A stretch of 64,000 bases of DNA, taken from DTU089 sp964421815 (lineage in GTDB: Bacteria; Bacillota; Clostridia; Oscillospirales; Acutalibacteraceae). Every line of letters starts with the position of its first letter. Position 1 is the stretch's first letter. The translations under genes were made by a program, and so were the position numbers. Location: the NCBI GenBank assembly GCA_964421815.1, contig CAYQYT010000005.1, forward strand, positions 74,990-138,989, read 5' to 3'. The notes beneath the pieces are model-generated. The model saw nothing but the letters and a program-made list of their open reading frames with translations. It searched no databases and was not told the DNA's origin. Positions 53,787-63,028 of the stretch are shown one piece after another.

Positions 53787-54758
53787 ATGTATTCCTTGGG
53801 TGTTGATATCGGCGGAACAAAATGCGCCGTTGTTCTTGGAAAAGGGGCGTTGTCCGACAATACGGACAATTTCATAATTGATAAAATTAAATTCCCCACG
53901 GAAGTTACTCGGGGTTGGGAAGTTATACTGAATGAAATCATTCAAAAGGCGGACGAACTCCTTTTAAGAAACAATGTAGAATACGGGGAACTTATTGGTG
54001 TGGGTATCAGTTGCGGCGGACCCCTTGACAGCAAAAAGGGTACAATTAACCGTCCGCCCAATTTGCCCGACTGGGACAATGTACCCATAGTTAAAATAAT
54101 GGAAGAACATTTCGGTGTCCGATGTGTTCTTCATAACGATGCCAATGCCTGCGCACTTGCGGAGTGGCGTTTCGGTGGGGGAAAGGGCTACAACAATGTT
54201 GTCTTTCTCACATTCGGCACGGGTATGGGCGCAGGGCTTATACTTGACGGCAAACTGTACTGCGGAACAAATGACTGTGCCGGTGAAGTGGGGCATATCC
54301 GTCTTGCCGAGGAGGGACCCGAGGGCTATGGAAAAGCGGGTTCTTTCGAGGGCTTTTGCTCCGGCGGGGGTATCAAAAAACTTGCACAATTAACAGCCCG
54401 AAAATATCTTGAAGAAAATAAAACAAGTGTTCTTTTTGAAACTTGTGCCGATATAGAAAATCTCAATGCACAAAATGTTGCCGAGGCTATGTACCAAGGT
54501 GACACCTTTGCAAAAGAGGTCTATGAAAAATGCGCCGAATACTTAGGTAGGGGACTTTCGGTTATAATTGATATTATAAATCCCGAAGCAATCATTATAG
54601 GCAGTATATATGCAAGGAATGAGGAGTTTTTTTACAAAAGGGTGAAAGAGGTTGTAGGCAGAGAAGCACTTTTTGTAAATGCCGCGTCCTGCAAAATTCT
54701 GCCCGCAAAATTAGGGGAAAGCATAGGGGACTTTGCCGCTTTGGGAGTTCTGTTTTAA
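53787..54758 (+). CDS. ROK family sugar kinase
   Basis: 323 residues. GVDIGGTKCAVVLG at the N-terminus is the phosphate loop; the active-site HNDANACALAEWRFG and LTFGTGMGAGLILDG segments are present. After GEVGHIRL the usual CxCGxxGCxE zinc motif is absent: EEGPEGYGKAGSFEGFCSGG stands in its place, a variant found in a Clostridia subgroup. It probably phosphorylates glucose, N-acetylmannosamine or a related sugar. The SIS isomerase gene follows after 12 bases, so the two may act on the same sugar. Confidence 0.85.
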   Translation: MYSLGVDIGGTKCAVVLGKGALSDNTDNFIIDKIKFPTEVTRGWEVILNEIIQKADELLLRNNVEYGELIGVGISCGGPLDSKKGTINRPPNLPDWDNVPIVKIMEEHFGVRCVLHNDANACALAEWRFGGGKGYNNVVFLTFGTGMGAGLILDGKLYCGTNDCAGEVGHIRLAEEGPEGYGKAGSFEGFCSGGGIKKLAQLTARKYLEENKTSVLFETCADIENLNAQNVAEAMYQGDTFAKEVYEKCAEYLGRGLSVIIDIINPEAIIIGSIYARNEEFFYKRVKEVVGREALFVNAASCKILPAKLGESIGDFAALGVLF

Positions 54759-54770
54759 GGTTGTGTTAAT

Positions 54771-55397
54771 ATGAAAAAAAATGTTGAAAAAATATATACG
54801 GATTTGTTTGAAAGATACCCGTCACTTTCGGTAATAAAAGAGGATGTTCTGTCGGCTTTTGAATGTATAAAGGACACCTACATAAACGGGGGCAAACTTC
54901 TTGTTTGCGGTAACGGCGGAAGTGCCGCCGACAGCGTTCATATTGTGGGAGAACTAATGAAAGGCTTTATGCTCAAAAGGGAACTTCCTGAAAAGGAGAA
55001 AGAAAAATTCTCCCACAAAGAACTCGCAGACGGGTTACAAGGGGCTCTCCCCGCAATTTCCCTTGTAAGCGAAACCGCACTTATCAGCGCCTTTTGTAAC
55101 GATTGTTCCCCGGAACTTGTTTTTGCTCAACAGGTTTACGGCTTAATGAATGAAAATGACACCCTTTTGTGCCTTTCCACCTCGGGCAATTCAAAAAATG
55201 TTGTTTATGCCGCCCAAACCGCAAAGGTTAAAGGTGGCAAGACCGTTGCCATTGTGGGAGAAAGGGGCGGAAAACTTCGGGAAATAACGGATGTTTGTAT
55301 AAAATTGCCCTCATCCCTGACACCCGAAATTCAAGAATACACCATCCCTGTGTATCATACAATATGTGCAATGTTGGAAGCATACTTTTATGAATAA
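54771..55397 (+). CDS. GmhA-like SIS-domain sugar-phosphate isomerase
   Basis: 208 residues. The SIS fold is seen in LLVCGNGGSAADSVHIVGEL and CLSTSGNSKNVVYAAQ. The layout and the KGFMLKRELP insert fit the GmhA/DiaA-like group, which isomerise or bind phosphorylated sugars such as sedoheptulose 7-phosphate. No heptose synthesis genes are seen, so a general sugar-phosphate role with the ROK kinase upstream is likelier. The gene ends at a strong hairpin. Confidence 0.75.
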   Translation: MKKNVEKIYTDLFERYPSLSVIKEDVLSAFECIKDTYINGGKLLVCGNGGSAADSVHIVGELMKGFMLKRELPEKEKEKFSHKELADGLQGALPAISLVSETALISAFCNDCSPELVFAQQVYGLMNENDTLLCLSTSGNSKNVVYAAQTAKVKGGKTVAIVGERGGKLREITDVCIKLPSSLTPEIQEYTIPVYHTICAMLEAYFYE

Positions 55398-55432
55398 CAA
55401 AAAACTTCGCCTTTTCGTAGGCGAAGTTTTTG
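55398..55432. terminator. Bidirectional terminator
   Basis: AAAAACTTCGCC, eight-base loop, GGCGAAGTTTTT between convergent SIS and permease genes. Confidence 0.85.
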
Positions 55433-55450
55433 ACTTTATTTAACTTTATT

Positions 55451-56917
55451 CTATTCCATTCTTATCCGTATAGTTTTCTCTTTTCCATCGTTGGCAAAGC
55501 AACAGCCTATAAGCATAATCACCGCAAAAATTATCAGATAGAAAAGTACGGGGCAGGAGAACACTCCTTTTTCTTTGCCCTCAATGTAGTACAAATAACC
55601 GTGGGAGTATATGGCGGAAAAAACCATGAATATTGAGCCACCGAGTCCTAAAAGAGGGAGAATAAACCTTTTAATAGGGTTCAGGTTTTTCTCTTTTTTC
55701 ATAAACTGAATGAAAATCGGAATGTAGAAAGCGTAAATGGTAACAATGGGAAGTTCCGAGGAGTCAAAATTGAAATAACCGAACCAACCGTCGGGAGTGA
55801 GGTTTGCGCCGTAGAAGAATACAAGCCATGCCGCAACGATTACAAGACCCACAACGGAAGAATTAGAGGGCATTTGTGTTTTACCGTCAATGGATTTCAT
55901 ATATTCGGGACAGGGTCCGTAATCCCGCACACCAAGGGAGTACATACCTCTGATACATCCCATCAAAAGCCCGTTCAGCGTACCCATACAGGAAATGGCA
56001 ACAAACAGATTTAGAATGTTTCCAAACACATTTCCGAAAACGCGGATGAACGCCTCCGTTGCCCCGCGTTCCATAAGAGTTTTAACATCGGCACCCCCGG
56101 CAACACCGATGTAGTAGAATACATAAACAACTATGATTATAATACCACCGGAAATGAGGGCTATGGGCAGGTTCCTTTTGGAATTTTTCAGTTCCGAGTT
56201 AATTGTTGTTGCAATAATCCAACCCTCGTAAGCAAATGCGGCGGAAACAATCCCACCGAAAAGGGTTGAGAAATCCCCCGTACCCGTTGCAAAGTTTGCG
56301 GAAAGTAAGGACACACTTTCACCCGCCATGCTGTGCGTAAAGCCGTAAAACGTGCCCACAACCGCCATAAGAACAAGGGGAATAAGTTTAATAAATGTGG
56401 CACTTACCTGAATTTTTCCCGCAAGTTTTGAAGAAAGCACATTTACCGCGTAGGCGAGAATCAGTATGAATCCCGCAAGGCAAAGACATTCGGGACCCGT
56501 CACGGCACCGCCCTGGGAAAAGGGGATTGTAAGCCGAAAATTCGGATTGACCGAACAAATAAAGGTCAAAAGATACCTTGCGGAAAGCCAGGCGAGTACG
56601 GAAGTCATTGCAGGGGCATATATTGTTGTTACAAACCATCCCACGTAATAGGAATACCGACTTCCCACGGTTGCTTCCGCATAGTCAACAAGTCCGTTGA
56701 CTTTTTCGTATCTGTGGGCCATTACGGAAAAAGCGAGAATGCAGAAAATCATAACCGCGCCGCCCATAATCCAAGCGAGAATACCCATGGGCATATCGCC
56801 ATTTGTTTTTTCAAGAATTGCCTGTGCCTTAAAAAACACACCGCTGCCTATAACAGTACCCACAACCATACAGATTGCCGTAATAAGACCGTATTGTTTC
56901 TTCAGTCTTTTTTCCAT
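55451..56917 (-). CDS. APC superfamily amino acid permease
   Basis: 488 residues and about twelve membrane helices. VVGTVIGSGVFFKAQAIL near residue 20 and AFAYEGWIIATTINSELKN near 235 are the usual APC substrate-site helices. It probably exchanges or takes up amino acids; the nearest feel is the LAT/serine-threonine exchanger group (YkbA-like), but the substrate is uncertain. The C-terminal helices run longer than the family average by some 30 residues. It is a single gene with AGGGTGG before the start. Confidence 0.88.
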   Translation of the reverse strand: MEKRLKKQYGLITAICMVVGTVIGSGVFFKAQAILEKTNGDMPMGILAWIMGGAVMIFCILAFSVMAHRYEKVNGLVDYAEATVGSRYSYYVGWFVTTIYAPAMTSVLAWLSARYLLTFICSVNPNFRLTIPFSQGGAVTGPECLCLAGFILILAYAVNVLSSKLAGKIQVSATFIKLIPLVLMAVVGTFYGFTHSMAGESVSLLSANFATGTGDFSTLFGGIVSAAFAYEGWIIATTINSELKNSKRNLPIALISGGIIIIVVYVFYYIGVAGGADVKTLMERGATEAFIRVFGNVFGNILNLFVAISCMGTLNGLLMGCIRGMYSLGVRDYGPCPEYMKSIDGKTQMPSNSSVVGLVIVAAWLVFFYGANLTPDGWFGYFNFDSSELPIVTIYAFYIPIFIQFMKKEKNLNPIKRFILPLLGLGGSIFMVFSAIYSHGYLYYIEGKEKGVFSCPVLFYLIIFAVIMLIGCCFANDGKEKTIRIRME

Positions 56918-56990
56918 TTAACCACCCTTTGCACTTGTTACTACATTATATTATTGTGCAGGAATTTTGCAAATAAATGTTTCGGAGATG

Positions 56991-57446
56991 TCAATCTGCA
57001 AAAAAGTGCCTGTCCAGAATCTCAGACGCGGTAACAACAAAATTCACACAGGGTCGGGTTTTGTAGTATTCTTCAGTTCTGGGTGCGGAAATATATGTGC
57101 CCTTGCCGATGTTGTGGAGAAGTTCGTTGCAGTTGTAGGTTTTGTAGATTTCCTTGAATTCACAAGCCAACTCCTGAATCAATTTGTAGTGGTTGTCCTT
57201 CGCCTGCTTGTCGGAGGTATCGCTATACCCTGCAAGAAGCCCCGCCACCATGAACATACCCGTAACCGCACCGCAGGTTTCACGGAGTTTTCCCATACCT
57301 CCGCCGAAAGAGGAAGACAGTTTCAATGCCGTTTCAAAATCAATTCCGCAGTCCTCTGCAAATGCACAGAAAACCGCCTGACTGCAGTTGCAACCGCTTA
57401 AAAATAATTCGGCGGCTTTTTCAGAATGTTTTTTCATTTTCAACAC
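56991..57446 (-). CDS. C_GCAxxG_C_C family protein
   Basis: 151 residues. LSGCNCSQAVFCAFAEDCG near residue 16-34 and LRETCGAVTGMFMVAGLLAG near residue 57 give the C_GCAxxG_C_C signature; a later cysteine lies in TRPCVNFV. The family is a small, likely redox or metal-binding protein, often near electron-transfer genes, role unknown. AGGTGTTG precedes the ATG on the minus strand. No partner is adjacent. Confidence 0.85.
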   Translation of the reverse strand: MLKMKKHSEKAAELFLSGCNCSQAVFCAFAEDCGIDFETALKLSSSFGGGMGKLRETCGAVTGMFMVAGLLAGYSDTSDKQAKDNHYKLIQELACEFKEIYKTYNCNELLHNIGKGTYISAPRTEEYYKTRPCVNFVVTASEILDRHFFAD

Positions 57447-57525
57447 CTCACAATATGTGAACTATTTTACCACACAATGAGTTATATGTAAATCAAAAAG
57501 TTTTGGATTATTTTGTCAAATATAA

Positions 57526-57554
57526 TTTACTAAATAAATTAAGTGTGATATAAT
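57526..57554 (+). promoter_or_regulatory. Promoter of the HAD/GH38 operon
   Basis: TTTACT at 57526, 17 bases, TATAAT at 57549-57554 preceded by TGA (extended -10). It covers the ATG at 57553, which supports the later start at 57589. Confidence 0.65.
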
Positions 57555-57588
57555 GTTTTCAATTATGCACATTGGAAGGAAATATAAT

Positions 57589-58584
57589 ATGCTTCTTGAC
57601 AAAACTTTATACATTCCCGATTTTGGCGAGGTGGGAGCCGACAGCGGTTTTCATCTTCTTCCCGCAACCGAGGACGGAAAATTCACCGCAGGAAAGAACG
57701 GTGTGGAATTTGTTGTTGCAACCGGTGATAAAAAGGTTGAGTTTGTAAGTTTCGGAACCCATACTCTTGCCTGTGTAAAATCCGCCATTGCCTATCCTGT
57801 TTATTACCCCGTATATCCCGTGAAAACGGAGTATCCCTTGAACGCGGTTCTTATGGACCTTGACGGAACAACAGTTCGCAGTGAGGAGTTCTGGATCTGG
57901 ATTATTGAAATGACGACCGCAAGTATGTTGGGTAATCCCAAATTTCAACTTGAGGATGCGGACATTCCCTTTGTTTCAGGTCACAGCGTTTCCGAGCATC
58001 TTCAGTATTGCATTGATAAATACTGTCCCGGGGAATCTCTTGAAAAGGCGCGGGGGTTCTATTTTGAACATACCCACAGGGAAATGGAAGAAATAATGGC
58101 AGGTCGCGGCAAGGATGGTGCCTTCACTCCCACGGAAGGTGTAAAGGACTTCCTTTTGGAACTTAAAGATATGGGAGTAAAAATCGGTCTTGTTACCTCG
58201 GGTCTCTACGAAAAAGCATGGCCCGAAATCCTTTCCGCATTCAAGACTCTCGGCATGGGTGATCCCAAGGATTTCTACGATGCAATTATTTCCGCAGGTT
58301 ATCCTCTTCGCAAGGGCAGTGTGGGTACTCTCGGTGAACTTTCACCCAAGCCCCATCCCTGGCTTTACAGCGAAACTTCCATTGTGGGTCTTGGTGAGGC
58401 ATTTGCCGACAGAAACAGAGTTATAGGTATTGAGGACAGCGGCGCGGGTGCTTGCTCCGTTCGTCTTGCAGGTTATACCACAATCGGTATTGCAGGGGGA
58501 AATATTGAGTCAAGCGGCACAAAAGCCGTCTGCACCCATTTCTGCGATAATTTCCAAGAGATTATGAAAATCATTAAAGGTTAA
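57589..58584 (+). CDS. HAD superfamily phosphatase/phosphomutase-like, with N-terminal extension
   Basis: 331 residues from ATG 57589 behind GGAAGGAAA. Residues 1-90 are a beta-rich extension not seen in most HADs. The HAD core follows with NAVLMDLDGTTVRSEEFW (nucleophile aspartates near residue 95), LVTSGLYEKAWP, the lysine/proline region LSPKPHPWLYSE and GIEDSGAGACSVRLAG. It is closest to the beta-phosphoglucomutase-like phosphatases. It lies ten bases before the GH38-like gene and probably handles the phosphorylated product or substrate of that pathway. The function of the extension is unknown. Confidence 0.78.
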   Translation: MLLDKTLYIPDFGEVGADSGFHLLPATEDGKFTAGKNGVEFVVATGDKKVEFVSFGTHTLACVKSAIAYPVYYPVYPVKTEYPLNAVLMDLDGTTVRSEEFWIWIIEMTTASMLGNPKFQLEDADIPFVSGHSVSEHLQYCIDKYCPGESLEKARGFYFEHTHREMEEIMAGRGKDGAFTPTEGVKDFLLELKDMGVKIGLVTSGLYEKAWPEILSAFKTLGMGDPKDFYDAIISAGYPLRKGSVGTLGELSPKPHPWLYSETSIVGLGEAFADRNRVIGIEDSGAGACSVRLAGYTTIGIAGGNIESSGTKAVCTHFCDNFQEIMKIIKG

Positions 58585-58594
58585 GGAGAGCAAT

Positions 58595-61447
58595 ATGGAA
58601 AATAAAGATAGAATTCAATGTCATTTTATATCAAACACCCATTGGGACAGAGAATGGCGATTCTCTGCAAGAAGAACACAGTATATGTTGGGCTATATGC
58701 TTGATATGCTTCTTGACATTCTGGACAAGAACCCCGATTACAAGCATTTCCATCTTGATTCACAGACAATGCCCGTTCAGGATTATCTTGAGGTTTATCC
58801 CGAAAAGAAAGAAAAACTTATTAAATACATACAGGAGGGCAGAATTGCGGTAGGTCCCTGGTTCTGCTTGCCTGACGAATTCACCGTGGGTAGCGAAGCC
58901 CTTATCAGAAACCTTCTTTTAGGTCACAAAATCGGCCGTGAAATGGGCGGTATCAGTAAAACGGGTTATTCACCTTTCGGTTGGGGACAGATTTCCCAAC
59001 TTCCCCAGATTTATTCCGGATTCGGCATCAATTTTGCCTCTTTCTACCGCGGAATAAATGAGTACAAAGCCCCTAACTCCGAGTTCTTCTGGGAAAGTCC
59101 CGACGGCACAAGGATTTATGCTTCCCGTCTTGCAAAAAGACCCCGATATAATATCTGGTACGTTGTTCAACGTCCCGTTTATTTTAATCAGTCCGATGAA
59201 AATAACCGTGATATGCTCTGGAATGACAACAACGGTGTGTTCAAATTCATTGACAGGGATTGGAAACTTGACTATCAATATACACATCCTTTCTATGAGT
59301 ACCACAAGGAAAATATTCAGGCAAGAGCCGAACAGGCAATGAAAGAACAGGACGGGGACTGGACAACAAACCACCGTTTCTGGTCCATCGGCCATGATTC
59401 TTCCTGTCCCGACGAAAGAGAAGTTCAACTTGTTAAAGATCTTGACAAGGCACTTCCCGGTGCGGATGTTTTCCACAGCACCCTCAAAGAGATGGAGCAG
59501 GGTATTATTGATAACTTCAAAGAGGATTCTCCCGTTCTCAAGGGCGAAATGCGTGACCCCTATACAAAGGGTAGCGTAAGCGAACTTTGCGGTTGGATTC
59601 TTTCTGCAAGAACATATATTAAGCAGGAGAATTTTGACACCGAAAGAAGAATAATAAACTATGCGGAGCCCATGGCGGTTTTTGCCGCTCTCTCGGGTGC
59701 GCCCTATCCCCAGAATTTCATTGACCTTTCCTATAACTATCTTCTCCAGAACCACGGTCACGACAGTATCGGCGCTTGCGGACGTGATGTAGTATATGAG
59801 GATGTTATGTCCCGTTACAGACAGGCGAGAGAACTTTCCATGTGCGTGTTTGAACGTGCATTTATGGATATTGCAGGTGACATAAATCTCCGCACATTCA
59901 GTAAGGACGATGCGGCAGTTGTAGTGTTCAATCCCGCACCCTTTAAGAGAACGGAAACAGTTAATCTCCGCCTTGAAATCCCTGCGGAGTGGAAAGCGGA
60001 CAGTTTTGAAATCACCGACGAGGACGATAACAAGGTTAAATACCAGGTTATTTCCACAAATAAAGCGAACGCACAGATTATTCAAAACCCCAACGATACC
60101 GCTAATGTTCTTCATACCGAGCAGTATTATGTTGCCGCAGAGGTAAAGGATATTCCCGCAATGGGTTACAAAACCTTTAAGGTCAGCCCCCTTTACAATG
60201 TACGTGCCACAACCCCCGTAACACTTGTTAAAACAACAAATGTTATGGAAAATGAGTACCTGAAAGTCAGCATTAACCACAACGGTACATTCGATGTTGT
60301 TGATAAGGAAAGCGGCAAGGTGTTCAAAAACTTAGGCTACTTTAAAGACAGCGGCGAAATCGGTAACCCCTGGCAACACGTTGCTCCTGAATGTGACGAA
60401 ATCTTCACAACCCTCGGTGAAAAGGCAACCGTTACTCTCGTATGCAACGGCGAGTTTGAAACAACCTACAAGATTGCAATGCGTTGGGAACTTCCCGAGA
60501 AACGCGCATTTGACGAGAAAACAAGAAGTGAACATAAACTTCCCGTTGATATTGAAAGCCTTGTTACACTTCGCAAGGGTGCAAGATTTGTTGAAATCGA
60601 AACAACTGTAAACAACCGTTGCGAAGACCACTATCTCCAGGTTGCATTCCCCACAAATATTAACGGTGAATATGCTGACGCCCAGGGACAGTTTGACGTT
60701 GTAAAAAGACCCGTTAAAGCGCCGGATTATTCACTCTATGACGAGCCGCCCATGACGGAGCATCCCATGAACTCTTTCGTAAGCCTTTCCGACGGCAAGA
60801 ACGGTGTTGCACTTCTTAACACGGGACTTAAAGCATACGAAGCGGCGGATGACGAGGAACATACACTTCTTCTTTCCCTTATCCGCGCGTACCCCTTGCG
60901 TATCTGCGTAACAAAGGATATGCAGAATTACAGCGATTGGGACAAGGGCTCACAATGTATCGGCAAAAATACATTCCGTTACGGCTTTATGCCCCATAAG
61001 GGCGATTGGGAAGAAGGCAATGTATGGCAGGAGAGCGAGCGCTTCAATCTCTATCTTACAGTTGGACAGATTGCTCCCACGGATCACGGCAAGAATCCTC
61101 TTACACATTCGTTCCTTGAACTTAAAGAAGAAAACCTCAACGTCAGCGCAGTTAAAAAGAGCGAGGACGGAACGGGCTATGTTGTACGTCTTTTCAACCC
61201 CTCGGACAAAACCATTAAAAATGCAATCCGTCTTAACGGCGGTATGGCACCTATCGAAAAAGTGCAGTCACCCGTTGAAAGACAGAAAGCGGAATTTGAA
61301 CTTCCCGCATATTCCGGAAAGAAGTGGAATGAGGTTAAACTCGTAACACTTGAGGAACTTGACGATAAGGCACTTTCAATGGATGCCGACGGCTTTGTAG
61401 AATTCGAGATTACGGGCAAAAAGATTCTTACAATTAAATTTAACTGA
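58595..61447 (+). CDS. GH38 alpha-mannosidase-like protein with Phe at the nucleophile position
   Basis: 950 residues. The GH38 start FISNTHWDREWRFS gives zinc ligands His16 and Asp18; GHDSIGACGRDVVYEDV (His389) gives the third. The segment that carries the nucleophile, normally GYLPDSFGQ, reads GYSPFGWGQISQLPQIY, so residue 128 is Phe and not Asp. A middle three-helix bundle and a C-terminal beta region (about 500-950) complete the fold. GH38 enzymes retain alpha-mannosides through that Asp, so this one is either inactive or uses other residues, for example in FWSIGHDSSCPDE. GGAGAG precedes the ATG. Confidence 0.82.
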   Translation: MENKDRIQCHFISNTHWDREWRFSARRTQYMLGYMLDMLLDILDKNPDYKHFHLDSQTMPVQDYLEVYPEKKEKLIKYIQEGRIAVGPWFCLPDEFTVGSEALIRNLLLGHKIGREMGGISKTGYSPFGWGQISQLPQIYSGFGINFASFYRGINEYKAPNSEFFWESPDGTRIYASRLAKRPRYNIWYVVQRPVYFNQSDENNRDMLWNDNNGVFKFIDRDWKLDYQYTHPFYEYHKENIQARAEQAMKEQDGDWTTNHRFWSIGHDSSCPDEREVQLVKDLDKALPGADVFHSTLKEMEQGIIDNFKEDSPVLKGEMRDPYTKGSVSELCGWILSARTYIKQENFDTERRIINYAEPMAVFAALSGAPYPQNFIDLSYNYLLQNHGHDSIGACGRDVVYEDVMSRYRQARELSMCVFERAFMDIAGDINLRTFSKDDAAVVVFNPAPFKRTETVNLRLEIPAEWKADSFEITDEDDNKVKYQVISTNKANAQIIQNPNDTANVLHTEQYYVAAEVKDIPAMGYKTFKVSPLYNVRATTPVTLVKTTNVMENEYLKVSINHNGTFDVVDKESGKVFKNLGYFKDSGEIGNPWQHVAPECDEIFTTLGEKATVTLVCNGEFETTYKIAMRWELPEKRAFDEKTRSEHKLPVDIESLVTLRKGARFVEIETTVNNRCEDHYLQVAFPTNINGEYADAQGQFDVVKRPVKAPDYSLYDEPPMTEHPMNSFVSLSDGKNGVALLNTGLKAYEAADDEEHTLLLSLIRAYPLRICVTKDMQNYSDWDKGSQCIGKNTFRYGFMPHKGDWEEGNVWQESERFNLYLTVGQIAPTDHGKNPLTHSFLELKEENLNVSAVKKSEDGTGYVVRLFNPSDKTIKNAIRLNGGMAPIEKVQSPVERQKAEFELPAYSGKKWNEVKLVTLEELDDKALSMDADGFVEFEITGKKILTIKFN

Positions 61448-61525
61448 ATGTTCAATGAATTTTAATTGAATAAAGCAGTTTGAAAAGATAAAATAAATAA
61501 TAAAAGATTTTGAAAGGGGAAACGT

Positions 61526-62464
61526 ATGAAACTTTCACTTGTTGTTCCTTGCTATAATGAGGAAGCAAATGTTGAACGCTTTTTCAGTGAAGTGAATAAG
61601 GTTTTCCGCGGTAAAGCGGATGACTACGAATTTGTTTTCGTCAATGACGGAAGCACCGACGGAACCTATAAAAAACTGAAAAAAATATATGAAGAAAACA
61701 GCGTTTCCTCTGTTCAGATTCTCACATTCAGCAGAAACTTCGGTAAGGAAGCCGCCATTTATGCGGGGCTTTCCTACGCAAAAGGGGATTTGGTCTGCAT
61801 AATCGACGCGGATTTACAGCAACGTCCCGAGGTTGTTCTCGAAATGCTCTGTGCAATGGAACAGGATGAAACCCTGGACTGCGTTGCGGCATATCAGGCA
61901 AACCGAAAGGAAAGCAAGACCATGAAAGGCTTGAAATATTCCTTTTATAAACTTATAAATAAGGTTGCGGATGTGGATTTTGTAAACGGTGCGTCGGATT
62001 TTAGACTCCTCAAAAGAACAATGGTGGATGCAATACTGAAAATGACGGAGTATCACCGCTTTTCAAAAGGCATTTTCAGTTGGGTTGGATTTAATACAAA
62101 ATACATTCCCTACACCGTTCAAGAACGTCAGTTCGGTGAAACAAAATGGAGTTACGGAAAACTTTTTAAATATGCCTTTGACGGAATAATTTCCTTTTCA
62201 ACATTTCCTTTGAAACTTGCAACGGGAGTGGGGCTTGTAACCTCCGCCGCATCAATAATCTATCTTATTGCGGTTGTTCTGCAAAAACTGATTTGGGGAA
62301 TTGATGTTCCCGGTTACGCAACAATAGTTGTGCTTGTACTGTTTTTGGGCGGTATGCAACTTTTCTGCCTGGGCATTTTGGGGGAATATATCTCAAAAAT
62401 CTATCTCCAGGTAAAAAACAGACCCATTTATATTTTAAAGGAGCATTTGGGAAAGGATGACTAA
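61526..62464 (+). CDS. GtrB/DPM1-like family 2 glycosyltransferase
   Basis: 312 residues. LVVPCYNEEANVERFF, FVNDGSTDGTYKKL, SRNFGKEAAIYAGL and IDADLQQRPEVVLEM give the GT2 nucleotide and metal motifs (near residues 5, 35, 72 and 96). Two membrane helices at about 235-290 anchor it. Such proteins charge undecaprenyl phosphate with a sugar from UDP or GDP. It overlaps the GtrA gene by eight bases, the usual pairing in which GtrA flips the product. AAAGGGG precedes the ATG. Confidence 0.9.
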   Translation: MKLSLVVPCYNEEANVERFFSEVNKVFRGKADDYEFVFVNDGSTDGTYKKLKKIYEENSVSSVQILTFSRNFGKEAAIYAGLSYAKGDLVCIIDADLQQRPEVVLEMLCAMEQDETLDCVAAYQANRKESKTMKGLKYSFYKLINKVADVDFVNGASDFRLLKRTMVDAILKMTEYHRFSKGIFSWVGFNTKYIPYTVQERQFGETKWSYGKLFKYAFDGIISFSTFPLKLATGVGLVTSAASIIYLIAVVLQKLIWGIDVPGYATIVVLVLFLGGMQLFCLGILGEYISKIYLQVKNRPIYILKEHLGKDD

Positions 62465-62930
62465 AATCAAAGACCTTATAATCAAATACAAAGAAATTCT
62501 TCTGTATTTGATTTTCGGTGTTCTTACAACCCTTGTAAATCTCTTTACTTTCTGGGCATTTACAAAGATATTTGGGGAAGAGCTTTATCTTATCAATAAT
62601 GCAATAGCCTGGGTGGCGGGAGTTGTTTTCGCTTTTGTAACCAATAAACTTTTTGTATTTGATTCAAAGAGTTGGAGTGCAAAAATTGCGGGTAGAGAAT
62701 TTACGGAATTTGTTGGGGCAAGACTTTTCAGTTTCGGCGTTGAAGAAGGCGGGATGTGGCTTTTTATCGACATTCTCGGCTTTGGAGAAAAATCCTTGAC
62801 CGTCTTGGGAATAACCGTAACAGGTCAGATTTCAGCAAAGATTTTACTTGCTGTAATAGTTGTAATTCTCAATTACTTCTTCAGTAAATTCATTATTTTT
62901 AAAAAGAGTAAAAATCAAGGGGAGGGCTAA
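62457..62930 (+). CDS. GtrA family membrane protein (putative lipid-linked sugar flippase)
   Basis: 157 residues with four membrane helices. YLIFGVLTTLVNLFTFWAF and ITGQISAKILLAVIVVIL with FSKFIIFK at the end are GtrA features. It is thought to move undecaprenyl-phosphate-sugar outward for decoration of wall polymers. Start ATG 62457 lies inside the end of the GT2 gene. No matching third gene with a membrane glycosyltransferase is adjacent. The tRNA-Arg locus begins after its stop. Confidence 0.88.
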   Translation: MTKIKDLIIKYKEILLYLIFGVLTTLVNLFTFWAFTKIFGEELYLINNAIAWVAGVVFAFVTNKLFVFDSKSWSAKIAGREFTEFVGARLFSFGVEEGGMWLFIDILGFGEKSLTVLGITVTGQISAKILLAVIVVILNYFFSKFIIFKKSKNQGEG

Positions 62931-62938
62931 CCCCAGCC

Positions 62939-62966
62939 TTGACAAATAATATATATTTGGTATAAT
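62939..62966 (+). promoter_or_regulatory. Strong promoter of the tRNA-Arg locus
   Basis: TTGACA at 62939, 16 bases, TATAAT at 62961-62966 with TGG in front, 24 bases before the first tRNA-like 5' end. Confidence 0.85.
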
Positions 62967-62989
62967 ACAACTCGTGTAAAACCGAATAT

Positions 62990-63028
62990 GCCTCCTTAGT
63001 TCAATGGATAGAATAAATCCCTCCTAAG
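62990..63028 (+). pseudogene. tRNA-Arg(CCT) 5' half, broken after the anticodon
   Basis: GCCTCCT acceptor strand, TA, D arm GTTC/GAAT, then CTCCTAAG at 63021-63028: positions 1 to about 39 of tRNA-Arg with anticodon CCT. The expected 3' half (acceptor partner AGGAGGC, T arm) is not found; unrelated sequence begins directly after CTCCTAAG. A T-loop-like ATGTTCGAAT at about 63072 does not lead to a matching acceptor. Confidence 0.75.

Noticed and set aside
58970..60280. 436-residue frame opposite the GH38-like gene
   Set aside because: Antisense shadow of a real gene with a normal codon pattern on the plus strand.
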